Source: Aigarchaeota archaeon (GTDB lineage: Archaea > Thermoproteota > Nitrososphaeria_A > Caldarchaeales > Calditenuaceae). From it: DNA of 64,000 nucleotides. Positions 1 to 8,499 of the stretch are shown here, piece by piece; position 1 is the stretch's first letter, and the number at the start of each line of letters is the position of its first letter. The translations under genes were made by a program, and so were the position numbers. The DNA is taken from the NCBI GenBank assembly GCA_025059745.1, contig JANXDH010000004.1:111783-175782 (forward strand), given 5' to 3'. The notes beneath the pieces were generated by a model. That model was not told the DNA's origin, made no database searches, and was given only the letters and a program-made list of their open reading frames with translations.

Positions 1-1419
1 TGGATATACGTCCCTAGACAGTCGTTTGAGGAGGACGTCAGCAGGGGGTCGTACGGTGAGGTCTTCGCGGACAGGTTCCTGACTCCCTACACGGTCATAG
101 AAGGGGGGGGATTGATTGAAGAGTTGTTCGACCTTTACGCAGAGAGGGCGGTGAGACAGGCGATCCTAGACCTGATAAACGAACACGGTCTGGCGGCGGC
201 GAACATCACCTTCCTTCCGGAGTTCATAGTGATGAACAAGGTGCGGTCTAGGTCAACGGTATATCCACCGTCCCAAGGCCTCCTCTGGTGGGCGGATGAG
301 AGGAGGGGGAACGCGAGAGTCCTTAGCTTGGTAAGTGAACGTTTCAAGCCAGTGCTAAGTAGGTTCGAGAGGGAGGGGACGTTCTATGAGAGGGATGGGA
401 GGTACCACATACCGCACGACGTCGTGGTCAGCATTATGGAACGTGAGAAGAGGGGGCAGTCTTGGCCCATAAAGGTGGACACCAATGTTCTAGAGCTGTT
501 CAGGCTCGGGAGATTGCCGCTCTTCAATCCGTACTTCAGAATCGCAAACCTAGGTTCCATGGTCAGGTACCCGCAACTCCAAGTCGACCCCACGAGGTAC
601 CTCTACGTCAGGACCTCCTTAGGATACCAGAGGTTCAAGGAACAGGAGAGGATACGAGGCGTCTTCCCTAAGTCTCTGATGAGGGCGGGGTGCACGTTAA
701 AGGTGAGGCGTAAGGGATACCTCTTCAACTCGACCTATGAGGTGCAGATACTCGAGGAGAAGAGGGTCGTCGAGAGGTACTTTCTCAAGAGGTACCTAAG
801 CTGGACCGATCTCAAGTGGGTTGCGACCAAGCTGGTCACCTTCCCCATAAAGACGTTCTACATCTCACCCGCCACAAGGATGGGGAACGAACTCTTCTTC
901 ATAAGTTACCTAACCGATAAGGGCGTCAGGGTACCGGAGATAGCGTACGTCGACTGGAACAACAAGATCGTCTTGGAGGAGTTCATAGAAGGAAGGACCA
1001 TGACGGAGATCTGGGTAGAGGATGACGACTCGAGGGAATTGAGGGAGGCCTCTAGAACTGCGGGGGAGAGGGTCGCCTTCGTCCACTCGCTCGGTGTCGT
1101 TTTAGGCGACTGTAAACCCGATAACGTGATCTGTAACTCGAGGGGAGAGTGCTGGTTGGTTGATCTGGAGCAGGCGTCCTTCGGCGACGAGAGGGAGTGG
1201 GACCTAGCGGAGTGCATCTATTACCTCGGCCACTACGTGGACAGTGATAGGGCGAGTGAGTTCGCGGTATCTTTCGTCGAGGGATACCTGAGACTGGGAT
1301 CTATCGAGGTGGTAGAGAACGCTCTGAACGCAGCCTACAGATTCGCCCTCTCGTTCTGGACTCCTCCGTGGGTGTTGACGAAAGTATCAGACGCCGTGAG
1401 GGGAGCTATAAGAGCCTGA
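1..1419 (+). CDS. Nucleotidyltransferase-associated protein with C-terminal RIO/Bud32-like kinase domain (5' truncated by window edge)
   Basis: The reading frame is open from base 1, so the TTG at 112 in the ORF track is not the real start and the gene begins outside the window. The last ~200 residues look like a small kinase: a catalytic-loop-like LGDCKPDNVI is followed by a metal-binding WLVDLEQ, as in the RIO/Bud32/aminoglycoside kinase fold. The preceding part is not clearly recognised. The next two genes are nucleotidyltransferases, so a nucleotidyltransferase domain may lie in the missing N-terminus (inference). Its stop overlaps the convergent next gene by 14 nt. Substrate unknown; it could phosphorylate a protein, tRNA or small molecule. 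Confidence 0.6.
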   Translation, partial: WIYVPRQSFEEDVSRGSYGEVFADRFLTPYTVIEGGGLIEELFDLYAERAVRQAILDLINEHGLAAANITFLPEFIVMNKVRSRSTVYPPSQGLLWWADERRGNARVLSLVSERFKPVLSRFEREGTFYERDGRYHIPHDVVVSIMEREKRGQSWPIKVDTNVLELFRLGRLPLFNPYFRIANLGSMVRYPQLQVDPTRYLYVRTSLGYQRFKEQERIRGVFPKSLMRAGCTLKVRRKGYLFNSTYEVQILEEKRVVERYFLKRYLSWTDLKWVATKLVTFPIKTFYISPATRMGNELFFISYLTDKGVRVPEIAYVDWNNKIVLEEFIEGRTMTEIWVEDDDSRELREASRTAGERVAFVHSLGVVLGDCKPDNVICNSRGECWLVDLEQASFGDEREWDLAECIYYLGHYVDSDRASEFAVSFVEGYLRLGSIEVVENALNAAYRFALSFWTPPWVLTKVSDAVRGAIRA

Positions 1420-2416
1420 TATACTCGGCACCTGCACCTCGATAGGAACCTACCAGAACGTGGCGCCACCTCTCGACCCCGTTACTCATTGCTATCTCTA
1501 ACTCACCCCTCACCTCAGCTACGTCTCCCTCTCTCAGCAGACCTGCGAGCATCTTGTCATAGCACCAAATGGCCTCTATCCCGTACTCGTTATCGTCGTC
1601 TACCCCGTAGATCGATGGGGTGCACAACGATTGAGTGCAATCTGTCACCTCCAGTCGAACCTCCTTCGCACCCCTGCGTACGAAAACGTAGTCACCGTAA
1701 GAGAAGAGTGGGTCGTTCCTGACCGCGAAGATAGTAAACCTTTTACCTTGGAAGTTTCCTTTGTTGATGACCCTCGATGCGAGGGACCTGAGATCCGTCT
1801 CTGAGAGGGGATATCTACCCGTAGCCCGAGATACCCAGTCTGAGTCATCACCGTCCTTCACCAGTCTCATTCCATCAATTCTAGAGGTCGTTGACAGAGC
1901 CTCCATTAGCGCCTTAGTCTCCCTTAGACCGTAGATCAAGAGGTCTATATCGGAGTCATCGTGATACATCCTCATCAGTATCGAGCCCGTAACTCCGAAA
2001 GACCGTTCATCCACACCGCTCAGATCAGAGAGTAGACCACACAAGTGACGTACCATGCTCTCTAACCGACCGAGACGTTCGCCGTTCAATATCTCCTCCA
2101 TCGCGTCCCTCGCACGATAGACTCGAGTTATCCTCTCACCCGGCGGTGCTATGATCTCTGCGTCCACCGTGGCGTCCCGATAGACGTATGAGGGGTTGGA
2201 TGACTTCAGGAACTCTATCGAGTTCAAGTACTCGATGACTGTGTACTTCTTCAATACTCTCCTGTAGGTAGTAGTGCCCCTCCTCCACGGACCTTCACCT
2301 GGGACATACTTCAGGATGCTCCAGTACCTGTCTGGAGGATGGACGTCTCCCAGCGTCGAGAAGATGTAGCCCTCGACCGTCTCAAAGCAATCATAGTCCC
2401 TCAGCATCCCCGCCAC
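1406..2416 (-). CDS. Predicted nucleotidyltransferase (COG1665-like)
   Basis: 336 aa. A minimal Pol-beta-type nucleotidyltransferase signature lies near the middle: GSILMRMYHDDSDIDLLIYG, with the GS and the D-x-D (SDIDLL) that bind metal and nucleotide. The N-terminal ~110 residues and the C-terminal half are not assigned. The GTG start overlaps the TAG stop of the upstream paralog (GTAGTG), so the two are translationally coupled; an ATG nine bases inside is an alternative. It is a clear paralog of the 2416-3390 gene. Family assignment is good; the substrate is unknown. Confidence 0.65.
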   Translation of the reverse strand: MAGMLRDYDCFETVEGYIFSTLGDVHPPDRYWSILKYVPGEGPWRRGTTTYRRVLKKYTVIEYLNSIEFLKSSNPSYVYRDATVDAEIIAPPGERITRVYRARDAMEEILNGERLGRLESMVRHLCGLLSDLSGVDERSFGVTGSILMRMYHDDSDIDLLIYGLRETKALMEALSTTSRIDGMRLVKDGDDSDWVSRATGRYPLSETDLRSLASRVINKGNFQGKRFTIFAVRNDPLFSYGDYVFVRRGAKEVRLEVTDCTQSLCTPSIYGVDDDNEYGIEAIWCYDKMLAGLLREGDVAEVRGELEIAMSNGVERWRHVLVGSYRGAGAEYIRLL

Positions 2417-3390
2417 TACTTCCTAGTGAGGAGGCTTTTAACCATGATACCGTCATCGCGTACGTTGCCTACGAATATGCGGATGTCTGAGGACCTGAGG
2501 TCCATCTCGAGTCTTCCGGATACCAGAACTTCCTCGCCACTCTTCGCCTGCTCAGCGAACCTCGACCTAAAGGAAATGACCTCGGTCGCCTCCATAGCCT
2601 CGCTCCTGCCCTCTATGACTCTGGTGACCTCTACGATGTGACGGTTGGGTGTGAAGGCCGCATAAGTGTCGTCCTTGACGACGGCCTCCACCTTCACTTG
2701 TCCCATACTCCTCCACGCTCTGCTCCCGTACCTCTCCCAGTACTCGTCTGGTAAAGGCACTATCTTGGCAGAGTACGGTCTGTCATGAAAGATCCCGTAT
2801 AAGAGTTTTCTAGACTCGTGCCTTACCCAGACACTCAGGTCGTACGGTGAGGGCCTCCGCTTCTCCAACAGATCGCCGGGCTCCTTATCCGATACTGGCC
2901 GCAGAAGGCCTCTTGACCTGAGAGAGGACAACGCATCCAGTACCTTGAAGGATTCCTTCATTGAGTAAAACACTAGGTCTATGTCTGAGCCTTCGTGTTG
3001 CCTCCTTAAGAGGAGTGACCCGGATAGACCCACCGCTTCTCGAGAGATAGAATAGCTCTCAGTCAACAGATCGATCAGCTCTATCGCCCTCTGTACTACT
3101 CGATCTCTGCGGTCTACAACGCTCCACCACTCCCCCGCCCTGATGACCTTCGTAACCTCACTCGTGTTGAATATTGGTAGAACTTGGCCGGCGTGGTCAT
3201 CGAACCTCAGGACGTGGGGAGCCCTCTCCTTGAGGAGGACGTACCCCTCAGAGAGGCCGTCTATTCCCTTGAAGTCCTCGTCGTATCTCGGTACAGCGAT
3301 TACCGAGCCCGGCGGGTGCGATACTCCTTTCACGGCCATGTACCCGACGCCATTGACGTAGACGTAATCGCCCTCTACTATCGCGTCCAT
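2416..3390 (-). CDS. Predicted nucleotidyltransferase, paralog of the next gene
   Basis: 324 aa from the ATG at 3390. The ORF track extends this to 3675, but the extra 95 codons are unlike a protein N-terminus and overlap the divergent methyltransferase gene, so I trimmed them. It carries GSLLLRRQHEGSDIDLVFYS, the same GS plus SDID metal motif as its neighbour. The N-terminus (VEGDYVYVNGVGYMAVKG) resembles a small beta-rich domain also suggested in the neighbour. The two coupled paralogs plus the kinase-containing gene form a small group of nucleotidyl/phosphoryl-transfer enzymes. Function unknown. Confidence 0.65.
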   Translation of the reverse strand: MDAIVEGDYVYVNGVGYMAVKGVSHPPGSVIAVPRYDEDFKGIDGLSEGYVLLKERAPHVLRFDDHAGQVLPIFNTSEVTKVIRAGEWWSVVDRRDRVVQRAIELIDLLTESYSISREAVGLSGSLLLRRQHEGSDIDLVFYSMKESFKVLDALSSLRSRGLLRPVSDKEPGDLLEKRRPSPYDLSVWVRHESRKLLYGIFHDRPYSAKIVPLPDEYWERYGSRAWRSMGQVKVEAVVKDDTYAAFTPNRHIVEVTRVIEGRSEAMEATEVISFRSRFAEQAKSGEEVLVSGRLEMDLRSSDIRIFVGNVRDDGIMVKSLLTRK

Positions 3391-3430
3391 CACTAACCTT
3401 AAAATCACTACCGAGCAATAAAGTAACTTG

Positions 3431-4135
3431 ATGGTCAGATCGGTGACCTTCGACGGCCTTAAGGTCATCTTGCGTAGCGGCGTATATCCACCTAACAGAT
3501 CGAGCCTCGTCCTCCTTCGCGGCCTGTTCAACGTCGCTTCAGGGATCGCCATTGACGTCGGGTGTGGGTCCGGGGTACTCTCGATGGGTGCCGCAAGAAG
3601 GGGATTCACGTTGATAGTCGCGTCCGATCTATCATACCGCGCTGTGAAGACCGCAAAGGAGAACTCGGCCCTCAACGGCCTGTCTTGGGCTATCGATCAC
3701 GTTGTAGGTGACTCGTTATCTTTCTTTCGGAGGAATGCGGCCGATCTGATCGTTTTCAACCCGCCGATGACCCCTTCAATCGAACCCGTACCGTTATACA
3801 CTTGGGGAGGACGCGATGGTGCTGAGGTCGTTAGACGCGTGATGCGGGAAGTCGATAAAGTCCTTAAGAGGGGAGGGACGTTCCTCTTCACCCTCTGCTC
3901 TACGATCGGTAACAGTTACGTGGATGGGTTGGAGTCCATGGGATACTCGGTGACGGTCATTGATTATTACATCGAGAGGGCCAGTAGGTTGATTGTGAGG
4001 AGAATGAACTTAATTCGTGAGCTCCGCGACGCATCTCTTGTTTACATAAACGGTATGCCGCACATCAGAGTCATCGGCTTCTCTGCCTCAAAACGCGAGT
4101 TACTCACTCACGCCCAGACTTCATCAAGGGCTTGA
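3431..4135 (+). CDS. HemK/PrmC-like class I SAM-dependent methyltransferase
   Basis: 234 aa. Motif I (IDVGCGSGVLSMGAA) is the SAM-binding Rossmann loop, and LIVFNPPMTPS is the NPPx motif of N-methyltransferases acting on Gln/Asn or amino-purines. The N-terminal GVYPPNRSS stands where archaeal and eukaryotic Mtq2/HemK proteins have VYEPAEDS. The likely role is methylation of the GGQ glutamine of release factor aRF1, by family analogy; other small-molecule or RNA substrates are possible. I prefer the ATG at 3431 to the TTG three bases upstream. It is divergent from the nucleotidyltransferase gene with about 40 nt between. Confidence 0.65.
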   Translation: MVRSVTFDGLKVILRSGVYPPNRSSLVLLRGLFNVASGIAIDVGCGSGVLSMGAARRGFTLIVASDLSYRAVKTAKENSALNGLSWAIDHVVGDSLSFFRRNAADLIVFNPPMTPSIEPVPLYTWGGRDGAEVVRRVMREVDKVLKRGGTFLFTLCSTIGNSYVDGLESMGYSVTVIDYYIERASRLIVRRMNLIRELRDASLVYINGMPHIRVIGFSASKRELLTHAQTSSRA

Positions 4136-4185
4136 CGTACTGCACAGAGGTTTATATCTCAATGACCTGATGGGGTAACCAAGGG

Positions 4186-4875
4186 ATGAAGTACGAAATA
4201 AAACACAGACCTAGCTTCGCGCTGTTAGAGGTCGAGTTGGGGCCGGGCGAGTCCATTGTTGCCGAGGCTGGAGCCATGACGTACATCACGCCCAACGTGA
4301 GGGTGAAAACTAGGATCCGTGAAGGGAACCTCGCCGAGGCACTAGGGATCAAGCTGTTCGGTGGGCAGTCCTTCTTCGTGAACGAATACGTCTCCGAGGT
4401 CGGCGGTGGACGCGTCGCTCTGGCGGCCGCACCGTTGGGCGACATAGCTAGGATTGAGTTGAGGGGGAGTGAAGGGTTCATAGTCCAGAAATCATCCTAC
4501 CTCGCATCGAGCACATCGATTGATCTGGACGTAAAATGGCAGGGCTTCACCAAGGGGTTGTTCGGCCCGGGCGTCTTCATGATAAGAGTGAGGGGGGACG
4601 GGGACCTCTTCATCAACACTTTCGGCGCACTGGAGAAGTTGTCGTTGGGTACGAACGAGGGGTTGATCGTCGATAACTACCACCTCGTGGCATTCTCGGA
4701 GAGTTGTAGTTACAGCGTGAGTAAGTTTGGCGGCTTAAAGTCCACCCTGTTGGGCGGAGAGGGGTTGGTTGTCAACGTGAGGGGGCCCGGTGACGTCTAC
4801 GTGCAGACCAAGAGCCCCATGGAGTTCGCGAGTTGGGTAGCCAGCCTACTGCCTTCTCAGCGGGGCAGTAGATAG
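4186..4875 (+). CDS. AIM24 / TIGR00266 family protein
   Basis: 229 aa. The opening MKYEIKHRPSFALLEVELGPGESIVAEAGAM and the later EGLIVDNYHLVAFSES are typical of the AIM24/TIGR00266 family, a TRAP-like beta-sandwich found in all domains whose biochemical role is unsettled. Glycine-rich beta repeats run throughout (GGQSFFVN, GPGVFMI, GPGDVYVQTKS), with no signal peptide or membrane helix. A TATA-like TTTATATCTC lies just upstream of the ATG at 4186. The stop codon abuts the stop of the convergent KH gene with no gap. Confidence 0.75.
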   Translation: MKYEIKHRPSFALLEVELGPGESIVAEAGAMTYITPNVRVKTRIREGNLAEALGIKLFGGQSFFVNEYVSEVGGGRVALAAAPLGDIARIELRGSEGFIVQKSSYLASSTSIDLDVKWQGFTKGLFGPGVFMIRVRGDGDLFINTFGALEKLSLGTNEGLIVDNYHLVAFSESCSYSVSKFGGLKSTLLGGEGLVVNVRGPGDVYVQTKSPMEFASWVASLLPSQRGSR

Positions 4876-5445
4876 TCAATAAAATTTCGGTGATAGTTTC
4901 CTCCTCCTAGCGTAATTGTCAAGGAACCTGTAGACCGCCGAGTGAGGAGACCCCCTTACCAGCATGCGTACCGCCTCATCGGCGGCCTTTACGTCCTCCG
5001 GTGCACCTATGATCGCGACCTTATCTGAGTAGACGGAGATGTACGTGGAGGTAGTCTCCTCTATTATCCTCCTCGTTCTCCCGCTGGTACCGATTATTCT
5101 GGCCTTCACCCTCGCCAGGTTATTGGGGTTTCTGCCCAGGAACTCGCTCAGGTCTATGAGAGAGAGTACCTCGTTCTCCTTCGCGAGTCTCAGGGCCCTC
5201 TCTGGACTGAAGCCCGTGGCTATCGCAGTGAGTACGTCTCTTCCCTTCAGGAGCGCGACCGGGTCGCCTCCCTCACTCACCGGTCTGCTCAGCCGCACCT
5301 CCGCGACCGTCTGATCGCTTTTTAACTCTATTCTCACACCTAAAAGCGCCTCTATCCTTCGCTTGACTTCGCCGTTCTGGCCTATCAGTACTGGTAACCT
5401 ATCGGGAGGTACATTCACCACGAAGAAGCCGTGAGGTGAAGACAT
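4876..5445 (-). CDS. KH-domain RNA-binding protein, Pno1/Dim2-like ribosome biogenesis factor
   Basis: 189 aa with two KH modules. The first has LPVLIGQNGEVKRRIEALLG, containing a GxxG loop, near residues 17-40. The second, around residues 110-150, has ARIIGTSGRTRRIIEETTSTYISV. The layout, length and FSPERALRL segment match archaeal homologues of Pno1/Dim2 (COG1094), which bind pre-16S/18S rRNA near the 3' end and assist Nob1 cleavage and Dim1 methylation. The assignment rests on family resemblance. The gene is monocistronic as far as I can see and lies just downstream of the glnK region on the same strand. Confidence 0.8.
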   Translation of the reverse strand: MSSPHGFFVVNVPPDRLPVLIGQNGEVKRRIEALLGVRIELKSDQTVAEVRLSRPVSEGGDPVALLKGRDVLTAIATGFSPERALRLAKENEVLSLIDLSEFLGRNPNNLARVKARIIGTSGRTRRIIEETTSTYISVYSDKVAIIGAPEDVKAADEAVRMLVRGSPHSAVYRFLDNYARRRKLSPKFY

Positions 5446-5490
5446 CCATCTCGATAAAAGCCCGGTCTTAATATAACCGTATCCTCGAGG

Positions 5491-5832
5491 TCACTCTATA
5501 GCGGTTAAGCCACGTTCGCCCGTCCTAACCCTGAAGGCCTCCTCGACGTGCGTCACGAAGATCTTTCCGTCTCCTATCTCGCCGGTCCTCGCGTTCTCCA
5601 TGATGGTCTTGACCACTTCCTCAACCTCCTCATCGTTCACGATTATCTCGAGCTTCACCTTCGGCAGCAGGTCAATCTTGAACTCGCTTCCCCGTACCCT
5701 CCACGAGACGCCCGACTGGCGACCTCTGCCCCTGACCTCGTAGAGGGTCAGTCCGACGAAACCCTTCTGCTCTAAGGCCCTCTTCACCTCGTCGATCTTT
5801 TCAGGCCTGATTATAGCGTGTATCATCTTCAT
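5491..5832 (-). CDS. glnK: PII signal-transduction protein (GlnK/GlnB family)
   Basis: 113 aa, the usual PII length. It opens MKMIHAIIRPEKIDEVKRAL, has the T-loop GRGRQSGVSWRVRGSEF, and the B- and C-loop region TGEIGDGKIFV. PII trimers bind ATP/ADP and 2-oxoglutarate and plug the AmtB channel or bind glutamine synthetase. Position 51, tyrosine in uridylylated bacterial PII, aligns with valine here, so control by tyrosine uridylylation is not expected. It sits 10 nt after amtB in one operon, the standard arrangement for GlnK. Confidence 0.92.
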   Translation of the reverse strand: MKMIHAIIRPEKIDEVKRALEQKGFVGLTLYEVRGRGRQSGVSWRVRGSEFKIDLLPKVKLEIIVNDEEVEEVVKTIMENARTGEIGDGKIFVTHVEEAFRVRTGERGLTAIE

Positions 5833-5842
5833 CCTCGATCAC

Positions 5843-7057
5843 CTATGGTAGGTATTCTGCATGCTGCGTTATGTCCAGCCCGATCATCTCATCCGTGGTC
5901 TTCACTCTCATGCCGACCAGCGAGTCTATCACCTTCACTATGATGAACGTAGTGACTGCTACGTAAGCCCACGTAGCGGCCACGCCTATCACTTGTGACA
6001 GTAATAATGTTGGGTTACCGAGCAGCAGGCCGTTCGCACCAGCCGGGTTTATAGCTGCATCGGCAAAGATCCCGGTGGCTATAGCGCCCCAAGTTCCGCT
6101 GACACCGTGAACTCCCCAGACGTCAAGACTGTCGTCTATCCCCATCCTCGCGCGGAACGTCACTGCTATGTACGACAGCAGACCCGCAAACACACCTATC
6201 ACGAGCGAGGCGATCGAGTTGACGAACCCCGCGGCAGGCGTTATCGCCACTAAACCCGCAACGGCACCGCTGGCCATCGCTATACTGCTGAACTTCCCCT
6301 TGTTGATGTAATGCGCAATCATCCAGCTCAAGGCGCCAGCCGACGCGGAGACGTGTGTATTGAGGAAGGCCTGCGACGCAAGAGCGCCCGACGCTAGCGC
6401 GCTGCCTCCGTTGAACCCGAACCATCCGAACCATAGAAGTGCCGCACCTAAGATGACGAACGTCGGATTGCTCGGCTCAAACGAGCTGTTACCGTATCCT
6501 ATTCGTCTGCCCAGGGCTAGCGCAGTCACCAGCGCGGCGACCCCTGAGCTTATGTGTACCACCGTCCCACCCGCGAAGTCTAAGGCCCCCAGCCCCCTCA
6601 GCCAGCCTCCCAGACCCCATACCCAGTGGGCGATCGGAGCGTAGACGACTGTGGACCAGACGGCGAGGAAGAGGAGTAGGGCACCGAACTTTATCCTCTC
6701 GGCGAACGCGCCCACTATAAGTGCTGGCGTTATTATCGCGAACATCATCTGGAATATGGCGAACGTCGAGTGCGGTATGGTCGGTGCGTACCCCTCGTTC
6801 GGCTCTCCACCCACGCCAGAGAAACCGAACCACTCCAGACCGCCTATGAAGCCCCCCCTGTCCGGACCGAAGGCCAGGCTGTACCCCCAGAGCACCCATA
6901 TGACGGAGATAAGCGCTATGGCCACGAAACACTGCGCCAGCGTTGAGATGACGTTCTTCTTCCTCGTCAGACCAGCGTAGAAGAAGCCCAGTCCCGGCGT
7001 CATTATCATTACCAGTGCCGTCGAGATCAGTATCCAGCTTACGTCTCCTGAGTCCAT
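5843..7057 (-). CDS. amtB: Ammonium transporter AmtB
   Basis: 404 aa, about 11 hydrophobic segments. Family hallmarks are DSGDVSWILISTALVMIMTPGLGFFYAGL at the N-terminus, FAGGTVVHISSGVAALV around residue 165 with the first pore histidine, and DSLDVWGVHGVSGTWGAIATGIF around residue 310 with the second pore histidine. It moves ammonium across the membrane as a trimer and is gated by GlnK, encoded directly downstream. A TATA-like AGTTAAATAC precedes the start, and a small inverted repeat lies between it and the ATG. Confidence 0.95.
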   Translation of the reverse strand: MDSGDVSWILISTALVMIMTPGLGFFYAGLTRKKNVISTLAQCFVAIALISVIWVLWGYSLAFGPDRGGFIGGLEWFGFSGVGGEPNEGYAPTIPHSTFAIFQMMFAIITPALIVGAFAERIKFGALLLFLAVWSTVVYAPIAHWVWGLGGWLRGLGALDFAGGTVVHISSGVAALVTALALGRRIGYGNSSFEPSNPTFVILGAALLWFGWFGFNGGSALASGALASQAFLNTHVSASAGALSWMIAHYINKGKFSSIAMASGAVAGLVAITPAAGFVNSIASLVIGVFAGLLSYIAVTFRARMGIDDSLDVWGVHGVSGTWGAIATGIFADAAINPAGANGLLLGNPTLLLSQVIGVAATWAYVAVTTFIIVKVIDSLVGMRVKTTDEMIGLDITQHAEYLP

Positions 7058-7063
7058 GGTGCT

Positions 7064-7076
7064 TTCACTTTGTGAA
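7064..7076. promoter_or_regulatory. Short palindrome between the amtB TATA box and start codon
   Basis: TTCAC-TTT-GTGAA is a perfect 5-bp inverted repeat only 7 nt from the amtB ATG, downstream of the TATA-like element. This position suits a repressor operator in an archaeal promoter, for instance nitrogen control, but no known operator consensus is matched with certainty. Confidence 0.3.
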
Positions 7077-7225
7077 GAGTGATGTTTACCACATGTATTT
7101 AACTATACCTCTAAGTGTTCTATTTTTCCGATATTTTAAAAACAATTTGTTATAAAAAAGGCAGTTATCTGAACTTTTGTTAAATTAGGTAATACTTAGG
7201 TACTCCTTGCTTCTTGACTTCGTTT

Positions 7226-8332
7226 TTAATTACCGTCCAGGAGGCTCCATACTGGTGAGAGTTGCGATCCGTTATTGATATAGGTGAGATAGAAGTTGAA
7301 GACAACATAGAGGACCAGTATCGCTACTGTGACCGGGAGACCGTTACCGAGGCCGATTATGGGTTTCTTCCTCAATAGCTCCACAAAGAGGTTCGCTCCG
7401 TGGCCCGCTATGTAGATCAGGCCTGGAAGAGCGATAATTGCAACTCTCGGTTCAAACAGGCTCGGCCAGACAGCGGATAGCAGCAGAGAGGGAAATGCTA
7501 GAACGATGACGAGTTTCAAGCGTCTGTTGTCGTTATCCAGTAAGAAACCAAGCAGCCCGAAGAGCGTTATGTATGGCGTCAGCCCCTCTAGTAGATAACC
7601 TATTACTTTAATGGGATTGTAAGGAACTCCTTCATATTTAAATGAAAGGGCGAATCCTCCTGAGAGTATCCACGATAGGTAGTTGTCATTTAACGTCAGC
7701 GTGGCATAGATCTGCCAGAGAAGGGGGATGGGTACGCTGCCACAGAGATATATGAAAAGCCTCCTCTTATCGAAGAGTGATAATAGAAGGGTTATTGAGA
7801 GCACGGTTGCCAGCACGTTCTCCCTCGCTAACGATAGTACACCGCTCAGAAGTCCCAGAGAAATCATATACCTGTCGGATAGTTGTCTGTCTTTAACAAT
7901 TTTATTAACAATGAGATACTGTAAAAGCACCGAGGACATCAATCCAGGTAAGTCCGCGTTAGGTGCAGCTGCATTAAGGATTACCGCGTAATTTGAGGCT
8001 ACCAGGAACGCGGCCATGGATGCAGCCTCACTACCATATAGTAGGAGGGTGGTTCTACTCACCAGATATATCGTCGTGATGTAGCAGAGAGCACTCGAAA
8101 AGGATAGAATAACTCCTGTGGAGACGTAGGATGGGAACAGAGATGAGAGAAAGATGAGCAACGGCCTCACCGCAAAGAGAAGGCTATCATAATCCCCCGC
8201 TCTCGCAGCCTCCGCGGCGAGTAGGAGGTCGGTCTTCTCATACCTCTCAGGATAAAAGAACAGAGTCAAGGATTGAACAGATATTATTATTGTAACAATG
8301 TACGTGATGCGCACGTATCGCTTATCACTCAT
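7226..8332 (-). CDS. Polytopic membrane protein, possible GT-C-type glycosyltransferase
   Basis: 368 aa with about nine hydrophobic helices. The first loop after helix 1 has ERYEKTDLLLAAEAARAGDYDSL, acidic as in GT-C enzymes (ArnT/PMT-like) that use polyprenyl-phosphate sugars, but I cannot assign a specific family. A second loop contains ASNYAVILNAAAPNADLPGL, also typical of this fold. It lies at the edge of a glycosyltransferase island, consistent with transfer of a sugar across the membrane (inference). On the minus strand a run of six Ts (CCTTTTTTATAAC, ~7150) follows the gene and could end transcription. Confidence 0.45.
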   Translation of the reverse strand: MSDKRYVRITYIVTIIISVQSLTLFFYPERYEKTDLLLAAEAARAGDYDSLLFAVRPLLIFLSSLFPSYVSTGVILSFSSALCYITTIYLVSRTTLLLYGSEAASMAAFLVASNYAVILNAAAPNADLPGLMSSVLLQYLIVNKIVKDRQLSDRYMISLGLLSGVLSLARENVLATVLSITLLLSLFDKRRLFIYLCGSVPIPLLWQIYATLTLNDNYLSWILSGGFALSFKYEGVPYNPIKVIGYLLEGLTPYITLFGLLGFLLDNDNRRLKLVIVLAFPSLLLSAVWPSLFEPRVAIIALPGLIYIAGHGANLFVELLRKKPIIGLGNGLPVTVAILVLYVVFNFYLTYINNGSQLSPVWSLLDGN

Positions 8333-8499
8333 TTTGTCTCGTTGAAGTGAACTGAAGCGAGATAAAAAGGTACGTGTGTGGAAGTTACAGCGTCCGTTAT
8401 TCTAAGAGGACTCGCCCCTTACTGCTGATAGTATTTTTCGGGTGCTCTAAGTTCATCAGTAAACAGACACGCTTTTATTTGGGGGACCAATGATTTTGA

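Noticed and set aside
3391-3675. N-terminal 95-codon extension of the nucleotidyltransferase ORF
   Set aside because: Overlaps the divergent methyltransferase gene, and the ATG at 3390 gives an N-terminus like the paralog's.
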